Origin: Hymenobacter swuensis DY53
GTDB taxonomy: Bacteria; Bacteroidota; Bacteroidia; Cytophagales; Hymenobacteraceae
NCBI RefSeq assembly: GCF_000576555.1
Contig: NZ_CP007145.1
Location: 930,001-994,000 of the forward strand
Reading direction: 5' to 3'
DNA length: 64,000 bases
In this document: piece by piece, positions 17,739 to 26,650 of the stretch
Layout: every line of letters starts with the position of its first letter
Position numbering within the stretch: position 1 is the first letter of the stretch
Position numbers and translations under genes: made by a program
Notes under the pieces: generated by a model
What the model saw: only the letters and a program-made list of their open reading frames with translations
What the model was told of the DNA's origin: nothing
Database searches by the model: none

Positions 17739-19070
17739 ATGTCCAAGACCTGGCTGATTGCGCAACGCGAATACCTCACGCGGGTACGCAAAAAGAGCTT
17801 TATCATCATGTCGTTGCTGGGTCCGCTGATTACGGCCGCCATCTTCGCCGTGCCGGTGCTGATTGCCACCATGTCGGATAACAACAAGGTGGTCGCCGTG
17901 GCCGACGCCGGCGGGCTGTTCACTCAGAAGCTGCCCGAACCCAAGGACGATATCAGCTTCATTCGTGTATCGCCGGACTTGGCGACGGCCAAAACCGAGT
18001 TTAACAAGGCCAAATACGACGCCTTGCTTTATGTGCCCACGCTGGATCTGGCCACGCCAGCAGGCTTCCAGGTATTTTCGCGCAAGGGGCTGGGCATGAC
18101 GTTGCAGCGGGATATTGAGCGGGCCGTGGAAAACGCTGTAGAAACCCAGCGCCTGAGCAAAGCCGGCCTCGACCGGGCCGTACTCGATAACATGAAGGCC
18201 GACGTAGACCTGCAGACCATCAGCCTGAGCGACGACGGCGAGCGAAGCTCCAGCACCGGCGTAAGCACCGGCGTGGCCTACATCTGCGGTTTCCTGATCT
18301 ACATGTTCATCTTCATCTACGGCATTCAGATCATGCGTGGGGTGATGGAGGAAAAAACCAACCGCATCGTAGAAGTGGTCATTTCCTCCGTGAAACCCTT
18401 TGAGTTGATGATGGGCAAAGTGCTTGGCATTGCTGGTGTAGGCTTCACGCAACTGGCTCTGTGGGTATTGCTGTCGTTGGGGATTACCTCCGTAGTGACC
18501 GGCTCCGTGAGTCCCGAGAAAATAGCGCAGAATCGAGTGGAGCAGGTGAATAAGTCGGCTGGCACTACCACAAGCGTGAAAGCCAAAGAAACCAAGAACG
18601 AAGGCGGCGCTATGATCCAAGCCTTGAAAACTGCCGATATCAATGTGCCGCTGATAGTGGGCTGCTTCCTGTTCTATTTCCTGGGCGGCTACCTGTTCTA
18701 CGGGGCGTTGTTCGGGGCCATCGGCTCGGCCGTGGATAGTGAAACCGATACTCAGCAGTTCATGCTGCCCGTGACGATGCCGCTGGTGCTGACCTTCGTC
18801 ATTGCCCAGGCTACGCTCATGACCAACCCCAATGGGCAGGTGGCCTTCTGGATGTCGATGATTCCGTTTACCTCGCCCATTGCCATGATGATGCGCCTGC
18901 CCTTCGGGGGCGTGCCCATGTGGCAGCTAGGCCTCTCCATGCTGCTGCTGATTGTGGGCTTCATCGGTACCATCTGGCTGGCCGCCCGCATTTACCGCGT
19001 CGGCATCCTGATGTACGGCAAAAAGGTGACGTACGGCGAGCTGTCGAAGTGGCTGTTCTATAAAGGCTAG
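17739..19070 (+). CDS. ABC-2 type permease (NatB-like)
   Basis: 443 residues. One N-terminal helix (SFIIMSLLGPLITAAIFAVPVLI) is followed by a periplasmic domain of about 130 residues, then five or six helices; GVMEEKTNRIVEVVISSVKPFELMMGK style text follows the second helix and is diagnostic of ABC-2 permeases of the NatB group. It partners with the ATPase encoded upstream. It ends before a GC-rich terminator. Confidence 0.88.
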   Translation: MSKTWLIAQREYLTRVRKKSFIIMSLLGPLITAAIFAVPVLIATMSDNNKVVAVADAGGLFTQKLPEPKDDISFIRVSPDLATAKTEFNKAKYDALLYVPTLDLATPAGFQVFSRKGLGMTLQRDIERAVENAVETQRLSKAGLDRAVLDNMKADVDLQTISLSDDGERSSSTGVSTGVAYICGFLIYMFIFIYGIQIMRGVMEEKTNRIVEVVISSVKPFELMMGKVLGIAGVGFTQLALWVLLSLGITSVVTGSVSPEKIAQNRVEQVNKSAGTTTSVKAKETKNEGGAMIQALKTADINVPLIVGCFLFYFLGGYLFYGALFGAIGSAVDSETDTQQFMLPVTMPLVLTFVIAQATLMTNPNGQVAFWMSMIPFTSPIAMMMRLPFGGVPMWQLGLSMLLLIVGFIGTIWLAARIYRVGILMYGKKVTYGELSKWLFYKG

Positions 19071-19107
19071 AAAGTCTAAATTTTCCTCCCCTCAGATTGC
19101 GCTGTAG

Positions 19108-19140
19108 CTGCCCCGGTCCCGCAAGGAGCCGGGGCAGTTT
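19108..19140 (+). terminator. Intrinsic terminator after the ABC-2 permease
   Basis: CTGCCCCGG (19108-19116) pairs with CCGGGGCAG (19129-19137), followed by a short TTT. Confidence 0.6.
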
Positions 19141-19215
19141 AGTGTCGGCTATTCCTGTATCTTCGGCACCAATACCAGGTCGGGTTTCGGCCGTTACGTT
19201 TACTAGTTATACTGC

Positions 19216-19713
19216 ATGTTAGCACACGTAAAACACTGCGCCATGTGGCTGGGAGCCGCTGGATTACTGCTGGCGGCCACTGGCTGCCAGGATGAGGTAG
19301 AAAAGCTCAACGACACCGTGCAGTTCAAGGTGGCTTTGCGCGTGAAGGGCGAAAAGCTGCAGGGTCTCGGAGCCGGGATGGAGTATACCACGACCCGCGA
19401 CACCAATACAGCCAGCCCTAAAACGGAGCCGACCGTGCGCTACACCTACGCGGCAGCCGTGGACACTACCTACCAGCTGGGCGACTACAGCCCGTACGAC
19501 GATTTGGCGGCCACTATCAGTATGAACCGGGTTACGTGCGCTACTACACCCAAGCCCGGCTCCGGCAGCTACCTGCGCTTGGATATCCTGGTGAACGGTA
19601 AGGTGTACGAAACCCAAACCCTGGGTGGTACGGCCCCACCACCCAGCGTCTGTTCGCCCTTCTGGCTGATTCTGATGGGGCCCGCAGCAAGTGGGGATGA
19701 CTGGGATGATTAA
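19216..19713 (+). CDS. Small lipoprotein of unknown function
   Basis: 165 residues. The N-terminus has a hydrophobic stretch and a lipobox-like LLAATGCQDE with Cys24, so it is probably a lipoprotein. The mature part is polar and beta-rich (VQFKVALRVKGEKLQGLGAG, SGSYLRLDILVNGKVYETQT). No family recognised. Its last 8 bases overlap the preferred start of the ChaN-like gene, so the two are probably made from one message. Confidence 0.6.
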   Translation: MLAHVKHCAMWLGAAGLLLAATGCQDEVEKLNDTVQFKVALRVKGEKLQGLGAGMEYTTTRDTNTASPKTEPTVRYTYAAAVDTTYQLGDYSPYDDLAATISMNRVTCATTPKPGSGSYLRLDILVNGKVYETQTLGGTAPPPSVCSPFWLILMGPAASGDDWDD

Positions 19714-20587
19714 CCGCGTACTATACATGCTGCTGGTCGGGCTGCTGGTCAGCCTGAGCCTGCACGCCCAGGACCGGCCCGCCTACCGCCTGTTCACGGC
19801 TACCGGTAAACCCGCCGGCTACGACAAGATGCTCCGGGAATTGGCCGCCGCCGACGTGGTGTTTTTCGGAGAGCAGCACAATGACCCCATTGCCCACTGG
19901 CTGGAATTGCAGCTTACCAAAGACCTGCTGCGCCTACGCCAGGGCCAACTGGTGCTGGGCCTGGAAATGTTTGAACGCGACGTGCAGCCCCTCGTGGACC
20001 AATACACGACCGGTGAGCTGGACGACAAAGGCTTTGAAGCCGATAGCCGCCCTTGGCCCAATTATGCCACCGACTATAAGCCGCTGCTGCAGCTGGCGCG
20101 GCAGCAGAAGTTCCGGGTGGTGGGTACCAACGTGCCGCGCCGCTATGCCTCCCAGGTGGCCAAAGGCGGCCTGGAAGCCCTGGATGCGCTACCCGCCGCC
20201 GAAAAAGCCTGGCTGGCCCCGCTGCCGCTGACAGTGGATTTCGCGCTGCCCGGCTACCAGAATATGGCCAAGATGTTTGGTGGCGATGCGGCCCACGCGG
20301 TGGGCGTGCAGAACATCATCCGGGCTCAGGCCCTCAAGGATGCTACCATGGCCTACTTCCTGAATCAGGCCCGCCCCGAAGGCCATTTGCTGCTCCACCT
20401 TAACGGTGCCTACCACTCCGATAACCACGACGGCATTTTGGCCTACCTGCGCCAGCAAAACCCGAAGCTGAAAGTACTTACCCTTAGCACAGTGGCCCAG
20501 GAACAGCTGGATAAGCTGGACAAAGAGCATCAGCAGCAAGCGGATTTTGTGCTGGTAGTGCCCCAGGACATGACCAAAACATATTAG
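19706..20587 (+). CDS. ChaN-like (DUF399) secreted protein
   Basis: 293 residues from the ATG at 19706; GTG 19691 and ATG 19697 are alternatives. MLLVGLLVSLSLHAQD is a signal peptide without a lipobox Cys. VVFFGEQHNDPIAHWLELQL and LGLEMFERDVQPLVDQY are characteristic of the ChaN/DUF399 family, some members of which bind haem or take part in iron uptake. The GEQHND and HLNGAYHSDNH clusters could bind a ligand. It is coupled to the upstream lipoprotein gene. Confidence 0.82.
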   Translation: MINRVLYMLLVGLLVSLSLHAQDRPAYRLFTATGKPAGYDKMLRELAAADVVFFGEQHNDPIAHWLELQLTKDLLRLRQGQLVLGLEMFERDVQPLVDQYTTGELDDKGFEADSRPWPNYATDYKPLLQLARQQKFRVVGTNVPRRYASQVAKGGLEALDALPAAEKAWLAPLPLTVDFALPGYQNMAKMFGGDAAHAVGVQNIIRAQALKDATMAYFLNQARPEGHLLLHLNGAYHSDNHDGILAYLRQQNPKLKVLTLSTVAQEQLDKLDKEHQQQADFVLVVPQDMTKTY

Positions 20588-20594
20588 GACCAGT

Positions 20595-21491
20595 TTACGC
20601 CAGTTTTCCGTCGCCCAGGCAGGCTGCGTCGTGCAGCGTGATAAGGGTTTCGGCTCCGGGGCAGACGTGGCTGCTGCCGTACTCACCCACCCATTGGCAC
20701 ACCGCAAAAGTCTCGCTCCGGGCATGGTACTGCTGCTCCCATTCCTGTTGCTGCAGGCGTTGCTCGGCCGTATCATGGGGGAAAGCGTGGGCCGGGCGCA
20801 TCCAGCCAATGCGCCAGGGTTTCGGGCTCAGGCGGGCGCGGTAGCAATCCTGTTTTTCACACAGGCGCACATAGAGACTGTCGGTGCGCATTGCCGCAAA
20901 AACCGCTTGCGCCTCTGGGCTGTCGGGAGCCAGGAACTGGTGCGTAACAATGAGACGAAACCCTAGGCGAGTGCGGTACAGCCTGAAGTTCCACTCAGGA
21001 TGCAGCTGAAGCCAGGACGCCAGACGTAGCTGCAGCTGGTCGTGCGCATCGGGCAGGGGCAGGGGAGCGAGTGGGGGCGGTGGGTTGAAGAGGTTGCGGA
21101 GAAAACGACTGAAACTGAACGGCACTGTACTGGGCTGCCGGGGCATTGCCTGCCGCAGGTCGTAGTCGTCCACATCCAGGATCATCAGGCGCGGTGCATT
21201 GAGCACGAGGCTGCCGTACCGGTTACGGGTTATCGCCCCTAACTCCTTACCCTGAGGGTCATATACACGCCGGATAAGCTGTTCGCGCAGGGGTACGGAG
21301 CCGGTTGGGTACTCCCCTAATTCGCCATTACCCAGCAAGCGGGCCTGCCGGGCCTGTAGCAGCTGGTCAGCTGTTTGCCGGGCGGCGTCCGGGCTGGTGT
21401 CACTACCTGCGTAAGCAACCAGGTGGTAGAAATTGCCATCGGCATCGTGGCAGTCGAGCGTGGCCCGGACCCAGTAGGAATACAGCTGCAT
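20595..21491 (-). CDS. Uncharacterised protein with D-x-D-D motif
   Basis: 298 residues from the ATG at 21491; the frame is open to 21626, but that would overlap the start of the divergent gene at 21576. Visible features are LMILDVDDYDL near residue 120, a Pro-rich segment, then RLYRTRLGFRLIVTHQFL and CEKQDCYRARLSPKPWRIGW. These blocks look conserved rather than random. The order hhhDhDD followed by a basic G-x-R/TH strand faintly recalls archaeo-eukaryotic primase folds, but I cannot establish that. No membrane segments. Function unknown. Confidence 0.6.
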   Translation of the reverse strand: MQLYSYWVRATLDCHDADGNFYHLVAYAGSDTSPDAARQTADQLLQARQARLLGNGELGEYPTGSVPLREQLIRRVYDPQGKELGAITRNRYGSLVLNAPRLMILDVDDYDLRQAMPRQPSTVPFSFSRFLRNLFNPPPPLAPLPLPDAHDQLQLRLASWLQLHPEWNFRLYRTRLGFRLIVTHQFLAPDSPEAQAVFAAMRTDSLYVRLCEKQDCYRARLSPKPWRIGWMRPAHAFPHDTAEQRLQQQEWEQQYHARSETFAVCQWVGEYGSSHVCPGAETLITLHDAACLGDGKLA

Positions 21492-21575
21492 GAAGAAATA
21501 AAAAAGCCAATGTAACGTATCAGTCCTACTTTCGGCCCACCAAACCGGCTCCCGACCTCCTTCCTCTTCTCGCCC

Positions 21576-22220
21576 ATGATTTCCACCCTCGACCTTACCC
21601 GACTGCCCGACGCGGCCACTTTGCAACGCCTTTGCCAGTCGCTGGCCGCGCTGGATGCTATCAACTCACCCGACCCGGAGTTTCGCTATTACACCTACAA
21701 CCCGGTGTGGGATGTGCAGGAGGCCCTGTTTGAAATGAGCGACGGGGAAGGCGACCAGATGCTGGTGCTGTTCCGGCCCGAAGGGTGCTGCATCAACGGC
21801 TTTCTTTCGGAGTACAACCAAGCCGAAAAAGGCCAGGTAACGCGTGGATTGCCCGAGGCCTTTGAAGAATTTATCTTCGGCGAGCCGGTCGCCTCAATTG
21901 GTACTACGTTCTGCATTTGGTACACGCCCGCCCACGGCTGGCAGACTGGCGTGGTCGACGGTGAGGATGATGGCTCCGAAGAGCTGCTTTACATCTTCGA
22001 TAATGACCCCGAAACCTACGCCGATTGGGCCAACGAATACTACCTTGATGAAACCGAGCGGGAGCCGCTGGCTACCGAAGCCGTAGCCGCCGTGTACCAA
22101 CACGAACCTCTCACGAAAACCGCCGCCCTGGCCCTCAACAACGAGCTGACCGACTGGCCCCAGCTGGCCGCCGACCTGATGGCTATTGGGTATCCTCAGG
22201 AGCTGAGCGAAGTGAACTAA
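21576..22220 (+). CDS. Uncharacterised acidic protein
   Basis: 214 residues, strongly acidic and rich in aromatic residues (FRYYTYNPVWDVQEALFEMS, DNDPETYADWANEYYLDE). It is divergent from the gene before it with 84 bases between starts. No signal peptide, membrane helix or known motif. The overall character, small, acidic and cytosolic, resembles SUKH-like or other immunity proteins, but nothing in the window supports that role. Confidence 0.55.
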   Translation: MISTLDLTRLPDAATLQRLCQSLAALDAINSPDPEFRYYTYNPVWDVQEALFEMSDGEGDQMLVLFRPEGCCINGFLSEYNQAEKGQVTRGLPEAFEEFIFGEPVASIGTTFCIWYTPAHGWQTGVVDGEDDGSEELLYIFDNDPETYADWANEYYLDETEREPLATEAVAAVYQHEPLTKTAALALNNELTDWPQLAADLMAIGYPQELSEVN

Positions 22221-22259
22221 GAAATTCCGGAACGTAGCATCGCATCACCTGCCCAGAAT

Positions 22260-22694
22260 ATGCTCTACCGCGTTGCCCATCCAGCCGATATTCCCGCCCT
22301 GACGGAAGTCCGCTTCGCCGTGCGCGAAAACGTATTGCGCAACCGCGCCCTCGTCACGGCGGCCGATTACCTGGACTATCTCACGCGCCGCGGCCAGGGC
22401 TGGGTAGCCGAAGATGCGGGCCGCATTGCGGGCTTTGCCATTGCTGATGCGCAGGACCACAGTATCTGGGCCCTGTTCGTGCATCCCTACTTTGACCGGC
22501 AGGGAATCGGTAAAACGCTGCATCAGCTTCTGCTGACGTGGTACTTTACCCAAACCGACCATTCCATCTGGCTCAGTACCGCGCCCGGCACCCGCGCCGA
22601 AGAGTTTTACCGCCGCCAGGGCTGGCAGGAAACCGGCCGTACCAGCAGCGGAGAAGTACGGTTTGAGCTGACGAAGCAGCAGTGGATACAGTAA
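22260..22694 (+). CDS. GNAT family N-acetyltransferase
   Basis: 144 residues. ADIPALTEVRFAVRENVL opens the fold, IWALFVHPYFDRQGIGKTLHQLLL is GNAT motif A with the Q-x-x-G-x-G acetyl-CoA loop, and FYRRQGWQETGR is the last strand. Substrate not indicated. Ends 4 bases before the Sel1 gene, so cotranscription is likely. Confidence 0.88.
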   Translation: MLYRVAHPADIPALTEVRFAVRENVLRNRALVTAADYLDYLTRRGQGWVAEDAGRIAGFAIADAQDHSIWALFVHPYFDRQGIGKTLHQLLLTWYFTQTDHSIWLSTAPGTRAEEFYRRQGWQETGRTSSGEVRFELTKQQWIQ

Positions 22695-22698
22695 ACCC

Positions 22699-23334
22699 AT
22701 GGAAACGACTAACTACCTACTGAAACGGGCCGCCGCTGGCGACGCCGATGCTTCGTTCCGCCTGGGGTACCGGCTGGCTTTTGGCCGGAACAATCCCAAG
22801 CCAATTCCCTGGACCAAGGTAGTGGCACATTGGCGGGCCGCAGCGGTACAAGGGCATTTCAGGGCTATGTTTTATCTAGGTACTTGCTACGACTACGGCC
22901 GAGGCGTACCCAAAGCGGTGGACCAGGCATTCGCATGCTACAAGCAGGCGGCGGAGGCAGGGGAGTTGGCTGCCGCCTACAATGTGGCATTTTGCCTGCT
23001 GCACGGCGAAGGAGTAGCACCGGATAGTAAGGCTGCGGTGGCCTGGTTACTGTATGCGGCTAAACGCGGAGACGAATCGGCGCAGCGGGACTTGGGGTAT
23101 TCCTACCTGATGGGTCATGGAGTAGCAGAGGATCATCACCAAGCAGTTTACTGGTACCGAAAAGCCGCGCGCCAGGGCGATACTAAGGCTCAGTTCAATT
23201 TGGGTCTGTGCTACGTGGCGGGCGAAGGGGTGCCGACGTCAACTCGCTGGGCCCGTTATTGGCTCCAGAAAGCGGCCGGCCATAGGCACCGGGGTGCCCG
23301 TGCTGAATTGCGGAAATTGCAGGGGCAGTCTTGA
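22699..23334 (+). CDS. Sel1-repeat protein
   Basis: 211 residues, made mainly of 36-residue Sel1 repeats: AMFYLGTCYDYGRGVPKAVDQAF, AAYNVAFCLLHGEGVAPDSKAAV, AQRDLGYSYLMGHGVAEDHHQAV and AQFNLGLCYVAGEGVPTSTRWA, each with the A-x-x-x-L-G-x-x-Y-x-x-G-x-G-V pattern. Sel1 proteins are helical adaptors. No signal peptide, so it is cytosolic. Partner unknown. Confidence 0.85.
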   Translation: METTNYLLKRAAAGDADASFRLGYRLAFGRNNPKPIPWTKVVAHWRAAAVQGHFRAMFYLGTCYDYGRGVPKAVDQAFACYKQAAEAGELAAAYNVAFCLLHGEGVAPDSKAAVAWLLYAAKRGDESAQRDLGYSYLMGHGVAEDHHQAVYWYRKAARQGDTKAQFNLGLCYVAGEGVPTSTRWARYWLQKAAGHRHRGARAELRKLQGQS

Positions 23335-23398
23335 TTCGCAAGTGGCAAAAACTGATGCAACGGATGAAGGAACGCCCCGGCTGTCGTAACCTTACACT

Positions 23399-24343
23399 AT
23401 GAAGAAGTTGCTTCTCCTTATACTTAGTAGCGGCTGCGCATGGGCGGCAACTGCCCAGCCCGCTTTTACCGTTATTCCCCTCGGAGTAAAGGGCGGGATG
23501 ACGGAAAATAACCTCTCGGCATATCTGGTAGCCCCAGCCGGTTCTCAGTCCTACGTTTGTCTGGATGCGGGCACGGTGTATAACGGCGTGGAAAAAGCGG
23601 TAGCAAATAAGGTGCTGGCCGGCCCCGTAGGCGAAGCGGTGCGCACCAACATTAAAGCCTACCTGATTTCTCACGCCCACCTCGACCACGTAGCCGGCTT
23701 GTTGCTGGGCGCGCCCGATGATGCACCGAAAAGCATCTACGGCCTGCCTGGTTGCCTAGCGACTATTCAGAACGACTACTTCAACTGGCGGTCCTGGCCC
23801 AACTTCGGGCCCGGCGGTACCCCACCCGCGCTGGGCAAATACCAGCTGTGGGAACTAACGCCCGGCCCGGAAATGCCCCTCGAAAACACCTCATTGAGCG
23901 TGCAGACCTTCGTGCTCAGCCACGGTCGGCCTTTCCAGAGTGCCGCGTTTCTGATGCGTAGCGGCCTCAGCTACCTACTATACCTCGGCGACACCGGGGC
24001 CGATGCCGTGGAGCAGACTGATAATCTGCGTACCCTGTGGCAGATGGTGGCTCCGCTGGTAAAAGCCGGCCAGCTGAAAGCCATTTGCATAGAAGCCTCC
24101 TACGCCAATGCCCAGCCGGAAAAACAGCTGTTTGGCCATCTTACACCGGCTTTACTGATGCGTGAAATGGCGGTGTTAAGTCAGCTGGCCGGTCCCGGGG
24201 CGGTACGCGGCTTGCCCGTCGTCGTCACCCATATCAAGCCCACAGCCGGCAACGAGGAGGCCATCCGCCGGCAGCTGCAGGAGGCAAATACGCTGCAGCT
24301 CCGGCTGGTTTTTCCGGAGCAAGGACAACGACTGGATTTTTAA
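23399..24343 (+). CDS. Class II 3',5'-cyclic-nucleotide phosphodiesterase, secreted
   Basis: 314 residues with a signal peptide (LLLLILSSGCAWAATAQP). SHAHLDHVAGL (91-101) is the metal-binding H-x-H-L-D-H motif of class II cyclic-nucleotide phosphodiesterases in the metallo-beta-lactamase superfamily; LYLGDTG and VVTHIKP provide further metal ligands. Related enzymes (CpdP, yeast PDE1) hydrolyse cAMP or cGMP. The signal peptide places it in the periplasm, so it would act on cyclic nucleotides outside the cytosol. Confidence 0.83.
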   Translation: MKKLLLLILSSGCAWAATAQPAFTVIPLGVKGGMTENNLSAYLVAPAGSQSYVCLDAGTVYNGVEKAVANKVLAGPVGEAVRTNIKAYLISHAHLDHVAGLLLGAPDDAPKSIYGLPGCLATIQNDYFNWRSWPNFGPGGTPPALGKYQLWELTPGPEMPLENTSLSVQTFVLSHGRPFQSAAFLMRSGLSYLLYLGDTGADAVEQTDNLRTLWQMVAPLVKAGQLKAICIEASYANAQPEKQLFGHLTPALLMREMAVLSQLAGPGAVRGLPVVVTHIKPTAGNEEAIRRQLQEANTLQLRLVFPEQGQRLDF

Positions 24344-24403
24344 ACGCCTCTACTTACCTGTATACCAGTAACGCATTTTTCATTTCTCCTTTTCTCATCT
24401 GTT

Positions 24404-24754
24404 ATGGTTGATGTAGCAATTCAAGGCGACGACGTGCATTTCCACGTTAAAGGCCTGCATAAGCTCTGGGCCTTCAAAAGTCAGTTACAGATTCCGCGCC
24501 GCCACATTACCGGGGCCCGGCAGGATGCCGAGGTGCTGAAAGGCTGGTGGAAGGGCTGGCGCATGCCCGGCACCCACATTCCCGGCCTGCTGGCCGCCGG
24601 CACGTTTCTGCACGAAGACAAACGCATTTTCTGGGACGTGCACAACGCCGAGCAGGCCGTCATCATTGATCTGGAGCACGACGAGTACGACCAGCTCATC
24701 ATTGAGGTAGAAGATCCGGCCGCCGTGCTGGCCCTGCTCAACGGGCCAGCCTGA
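24404..24754 (+). CDS. Small PH-like protein of unknown function
   Basis: 116 residues, beta-rich, with IPRRHITGARQDAEVLKGWW, RMPGTHIPGLLAAGTFLHED and AVIIDLEHDEYDQLIIEVED. This pattern (R-x-P-G-T-x-x-P-G ... G-T-F, then a strand with D-L-x-x-D-x-Y-x-x-L) belongs to a widespread uncharacterised family thought to have a pleckstrin-like barrel. Cytosolic. Ends before a bidirectional terminator. Confidence 0.65.
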   Translation: MVDVAIQGDDVHFHVKGLHKLWAFKSQLQIPRRHITGARQDAEVLKGWWKGWRMPGTHIPGLLAAGTFLHEDKRIFWDVHNAEQAVIIDLEHDEYDQLIIEVEDPAAVLALLNGPA

Positions 24755-24773
24755 AGAAAATGCTGAAAACAGA

Positions 24774-24806
24774 AAAAGCCCCCGACTGCAAGGTAAGGGG
24801 CTTTTT
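24774..24806. terminator. Bidirectional terminator
   Basis: AAAAAGCCCC (24774-24783) pairs with GGGGCTTTTT (24797-24806). It lies inside an upstream extension of the next frame, which supports the later start at 24835 for that gene. Confidence 0.8.
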
Positions 24807-24834
24807 CATCAGAGCCACCATTTATCAGCAAACG

Positions 24835-25506
24835 ATGATAGATAACCCCAGTGATACATTGCTCGGATTCTACCTCTCACACTTGGGGCGGTTCGATTTA
24901 CGACTGAACTCCACCAACAGGCTGTTCGCCATCGAAAATGGAGGAGCAGAAGTCAGAACAGCAGGGCATACTGTAATGATCAGGCAAATGCCTCTTCCGC
25001 AGGAGTGGCTATCCTCTGACAGAGTAGAGGCAGCAACAGCGTGGCTGTTTTATGTCAATAAGCACAACGCAAGTGAAGAGCAGCTAACCTTCAGCATAGA
25101 ATTACAACCTGAAACTGACCTTATCGGGGAGGTTGGTACAGGACAGCGGCTGTTTACCGCAGAATTTAAGAATGGTATCAGGCAGCTTCACCTAGGTACG
25201 GAGGATGAGGAAGCAATGGCACAACGAGCGTATGCGGAAGACGGGATGCCATCCCGCTTGATTTCACTACTGACTAGTCCTACTATTGAATTAGCCAAGC
25301 TTAGTCCCGATAAACGGGGAGTGCGCACCCAAATACCGCAACTGTATGCCGGCGAGCAGTTCTATTTCCATTATATCTTGGCAGAAAACCCATATCGTGA
25401 ATCAGTGGACTATCCTGGGGAAATAGATATAGCCACTTGGGTCACTGTTGATCAGCCAAAGCATCGATTAGAAAAGGCTTGGCAAGAGCACACAAAAAAG
25501 CTCTGA
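24835..25506 (+). CDS. AT-richer hypothetical protein
   Basis: 223 residues from the ATG at 24835 (24760 would begin before a terminator). Base composition is visibly lower in GC than the neighbours, with many AAA, GAA and ATA codons. Text such as FDLRLNSTNRLFAIENGGAE and GEQFYFHYILAENPYRESVD suggests a beta-rich cytosolic protein. No known motif. The TGA stop lies inside the stem of the next terminator. A single-gene, AT-rich unit flanked by terminators looks like an acquired cassette. Confidence 0.6.
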   Translation: MIDNPSDTLLGFYLSHLGRFDLRLNSTNRLFAIENGGAEVRTAGHTVMIRQMPLPQEWLSSDRVEAATAWLFYVNKHNASEEQLTFSIELQPETDLIGEVGTGQRLFTAEFKNGIRQLHLGTEDEEAMAQRAYAEDGMPSRLISLLTSPTIELAKLSPDKRGVRTQIPQLYAGEQFYFHYILAENPYRESVDYPGEIDIATWVTVDQPKHRLEKAWQEHTKKL

Positions 25507-25527
25507 CTGTAAAGTCAGAGCTTTTTT
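25494..25527. terminator. Bidirectional terminator overlapping a stop codon
   Basis: AAAAAAGCTCTGAC (25494-25507) pairs with GTCAGAGCTTTTTT (25514-25527). It contains the TGA of the preceding gene and serves the convergent iscA-type gene too. Confidence 0.9.
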
Positions 25528-25550
25528 GTGTGTTGTGAAATTGGTACTGC

Positions 25551-25904
25551 TTACGACGAGAATGACGAGCCGCAGCCACAGGTGCTTTTCGCCTGGGGGT
25601 TGTTGAAAACGAAGCCCCGGGCGTTGAGGCCGTCCTGGAAGTCAACTTCCATGCCCAGCACGTACATGGCGTGTTTCTTATCCATGATGAGCAGTACGCC
25701 ATCCAGATCGAAGGTTTCGTCCTGATCTTTGGGCTTGTCGAAACCCAGCAGGTAGCTCATGCCCGAGCAGCCGCCGCCCTGCACGCCAACGCGCAGGCCG
25801 TATTCGCCGGGGACGTTTTTCTCAACCAGAATATTCCGTACCTCGTCCAGCGCGCGGGAAGTGAGGCTGATGGGAGCAAGTTTCGTGGAGACGGCCGTTG
25901 CCAT
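25551..25904 (-). CDS. IscA/ErpA-type iron-sulfur carrier
   Basis: 117 residues from the ATG at 25904. LRVGVQGGGCSGMSYLLGF and the C-terminal STCGCGSSF give the three Cys (C-x60-C-G-C) that bind iron or a 2Fe-2S/4Fe-4S cluster in A-type carriers. GLNARGFVFNNPQA is also diagnostic. It transfers clusters to apoproteins in the cytosol. No isc or suf genes are adjacent. A TATCTTTG box lies 31 bases upstream on the minus strand. Confidence 0.93.
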   Translation of the reverse strand: MATAVSTKLAPISLTSRALDEVRNILVEKNVPGEYGLRVGVQGGGCSGMSYLLGFDKPKDQDETFDLDGVLLIMDKKHAMYVLGMEVDFQDGLNARGFVFNNPQAKSTCGCGSSFSS

Positions 25905-25934
25905 AGTGAGTTCGTGTTTAGGAAAGTAAGGCGA

Positions 25935-25942
25935 CAAAGATA
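25935..25942 (-). promoter_or_regulatory. TAnnTTTG promoter box for the IscA-type gene
   Basis: On the minus strand the bases read TATCTTTG, 30 bases before the ATG at 25904. Confidence 0.5.
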
Positions 25943-26053
25943 CGAAGCGGTTGGCAGTAGCAGGCGGTTAGCGGGAAAGCCATTGCCGTACTACGCCGAG
26001 CGTCTGCTGCGTTTGGTCGTATAACAACACCTTGGGGCCTCCGGTTCACGGCC

Positions 26054-26061
26054 TATCTTTG
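26054..26061 (+). promoter_or_regulatory. TAnnTTTG promoter box
   Basis: TATCTTTG, 46 bases before the ATG at 26108; it and the box at 25935-25942 drive divergent genes. Confidence 0.45.
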
Positions 26062-26107
26062 CTCCGGTACTGCTTCTCGCCGGCGTTTCGCCACTTCTTT
26101 TTCTTCC

Positions 26108-26644
26108 ATGGATTCAACTGCGTATATCTTCGACCTGCTCAAAATTATTCTGCCGGCACTCATTGTGGCCGGGGCTATCTATTACCTGTTTCAGCAGTTT
26201 CTGGAGCGGGAGCAGCAGCGCCGCCTCATTGAGATGCGCCTAGAAGCCAGCAAAACTACTTTGCCGCTGCGGCTGCAGGCACTGGAACGCGTGACGCTGC
26301 TGCTGGAGCGCATCAGCCCCAACAACCTGCTGGTGCGCGTAAACAGCGCCGGCCTGCCCGCCGCCGACTACCACCGCTTGCTACTGCAGGAAATCAGGGC
26401 CGAGGTGGAACACAACCTGAGCCAGCAGCTCTACATGCAGCCCGAAACCTGGGCGGCAGTGAAACAGGCGCAGGAAACGGTAGTCAACCTTATCAGCACC
26501 CAGTTCCGCAGCTTGCCCAACCCCCAGGAAGCCCGGGGACCGGAGCTGGCCCGCCGGGTGCTGGAACGCCTCATGACCGACGAGCCCGATCCTACGGCCG
26601 CCGCACTGCAGGCCGTAAAACGCGAGGCGGTGGCGATGTTCTAA
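26108..26644 (+). CDS. Single-helix membrane protein, DUF7935-like
   Basis: 178 residues. One N-terminal membrane helix (IILPALIVAGAIYYLFQQF) is followed by a cytosolic, largely helical domain with heptad-like leucines (LPLRLQALERVTLLLERISP, EVEHNLSQQLYMQPETW). Proteins with this layout and the RLQALERVTLLLERISP block are common in Bacteroidota and uncharacterised. Divergent from the Fe-S carrier gene. Confidence 0.65.
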   Translation: MDSTAYIFDLLKIILPALIVAGAIYYLFQQFLEREQQRRLIEMRLEASKTTLPLRLQALERVTLLLERISPNNLLVRVNSAGLPAADYHRLLLQEIRAEVEHNLSQQLYMQPETWAAVKQAQETVVNLISTQFRSLPNPQEARGPELARRVLERLMTDEPDPTAAALQAVKREAVAMF

Positions 26645-26650
26645 GTAACT

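Noticed and set aside
24760..24834. Upstream start for the AT-rich gene at 24835.
   Set aside because: It would begin before a bidirectional terminator (24774-24806) that ends the previous transcript.
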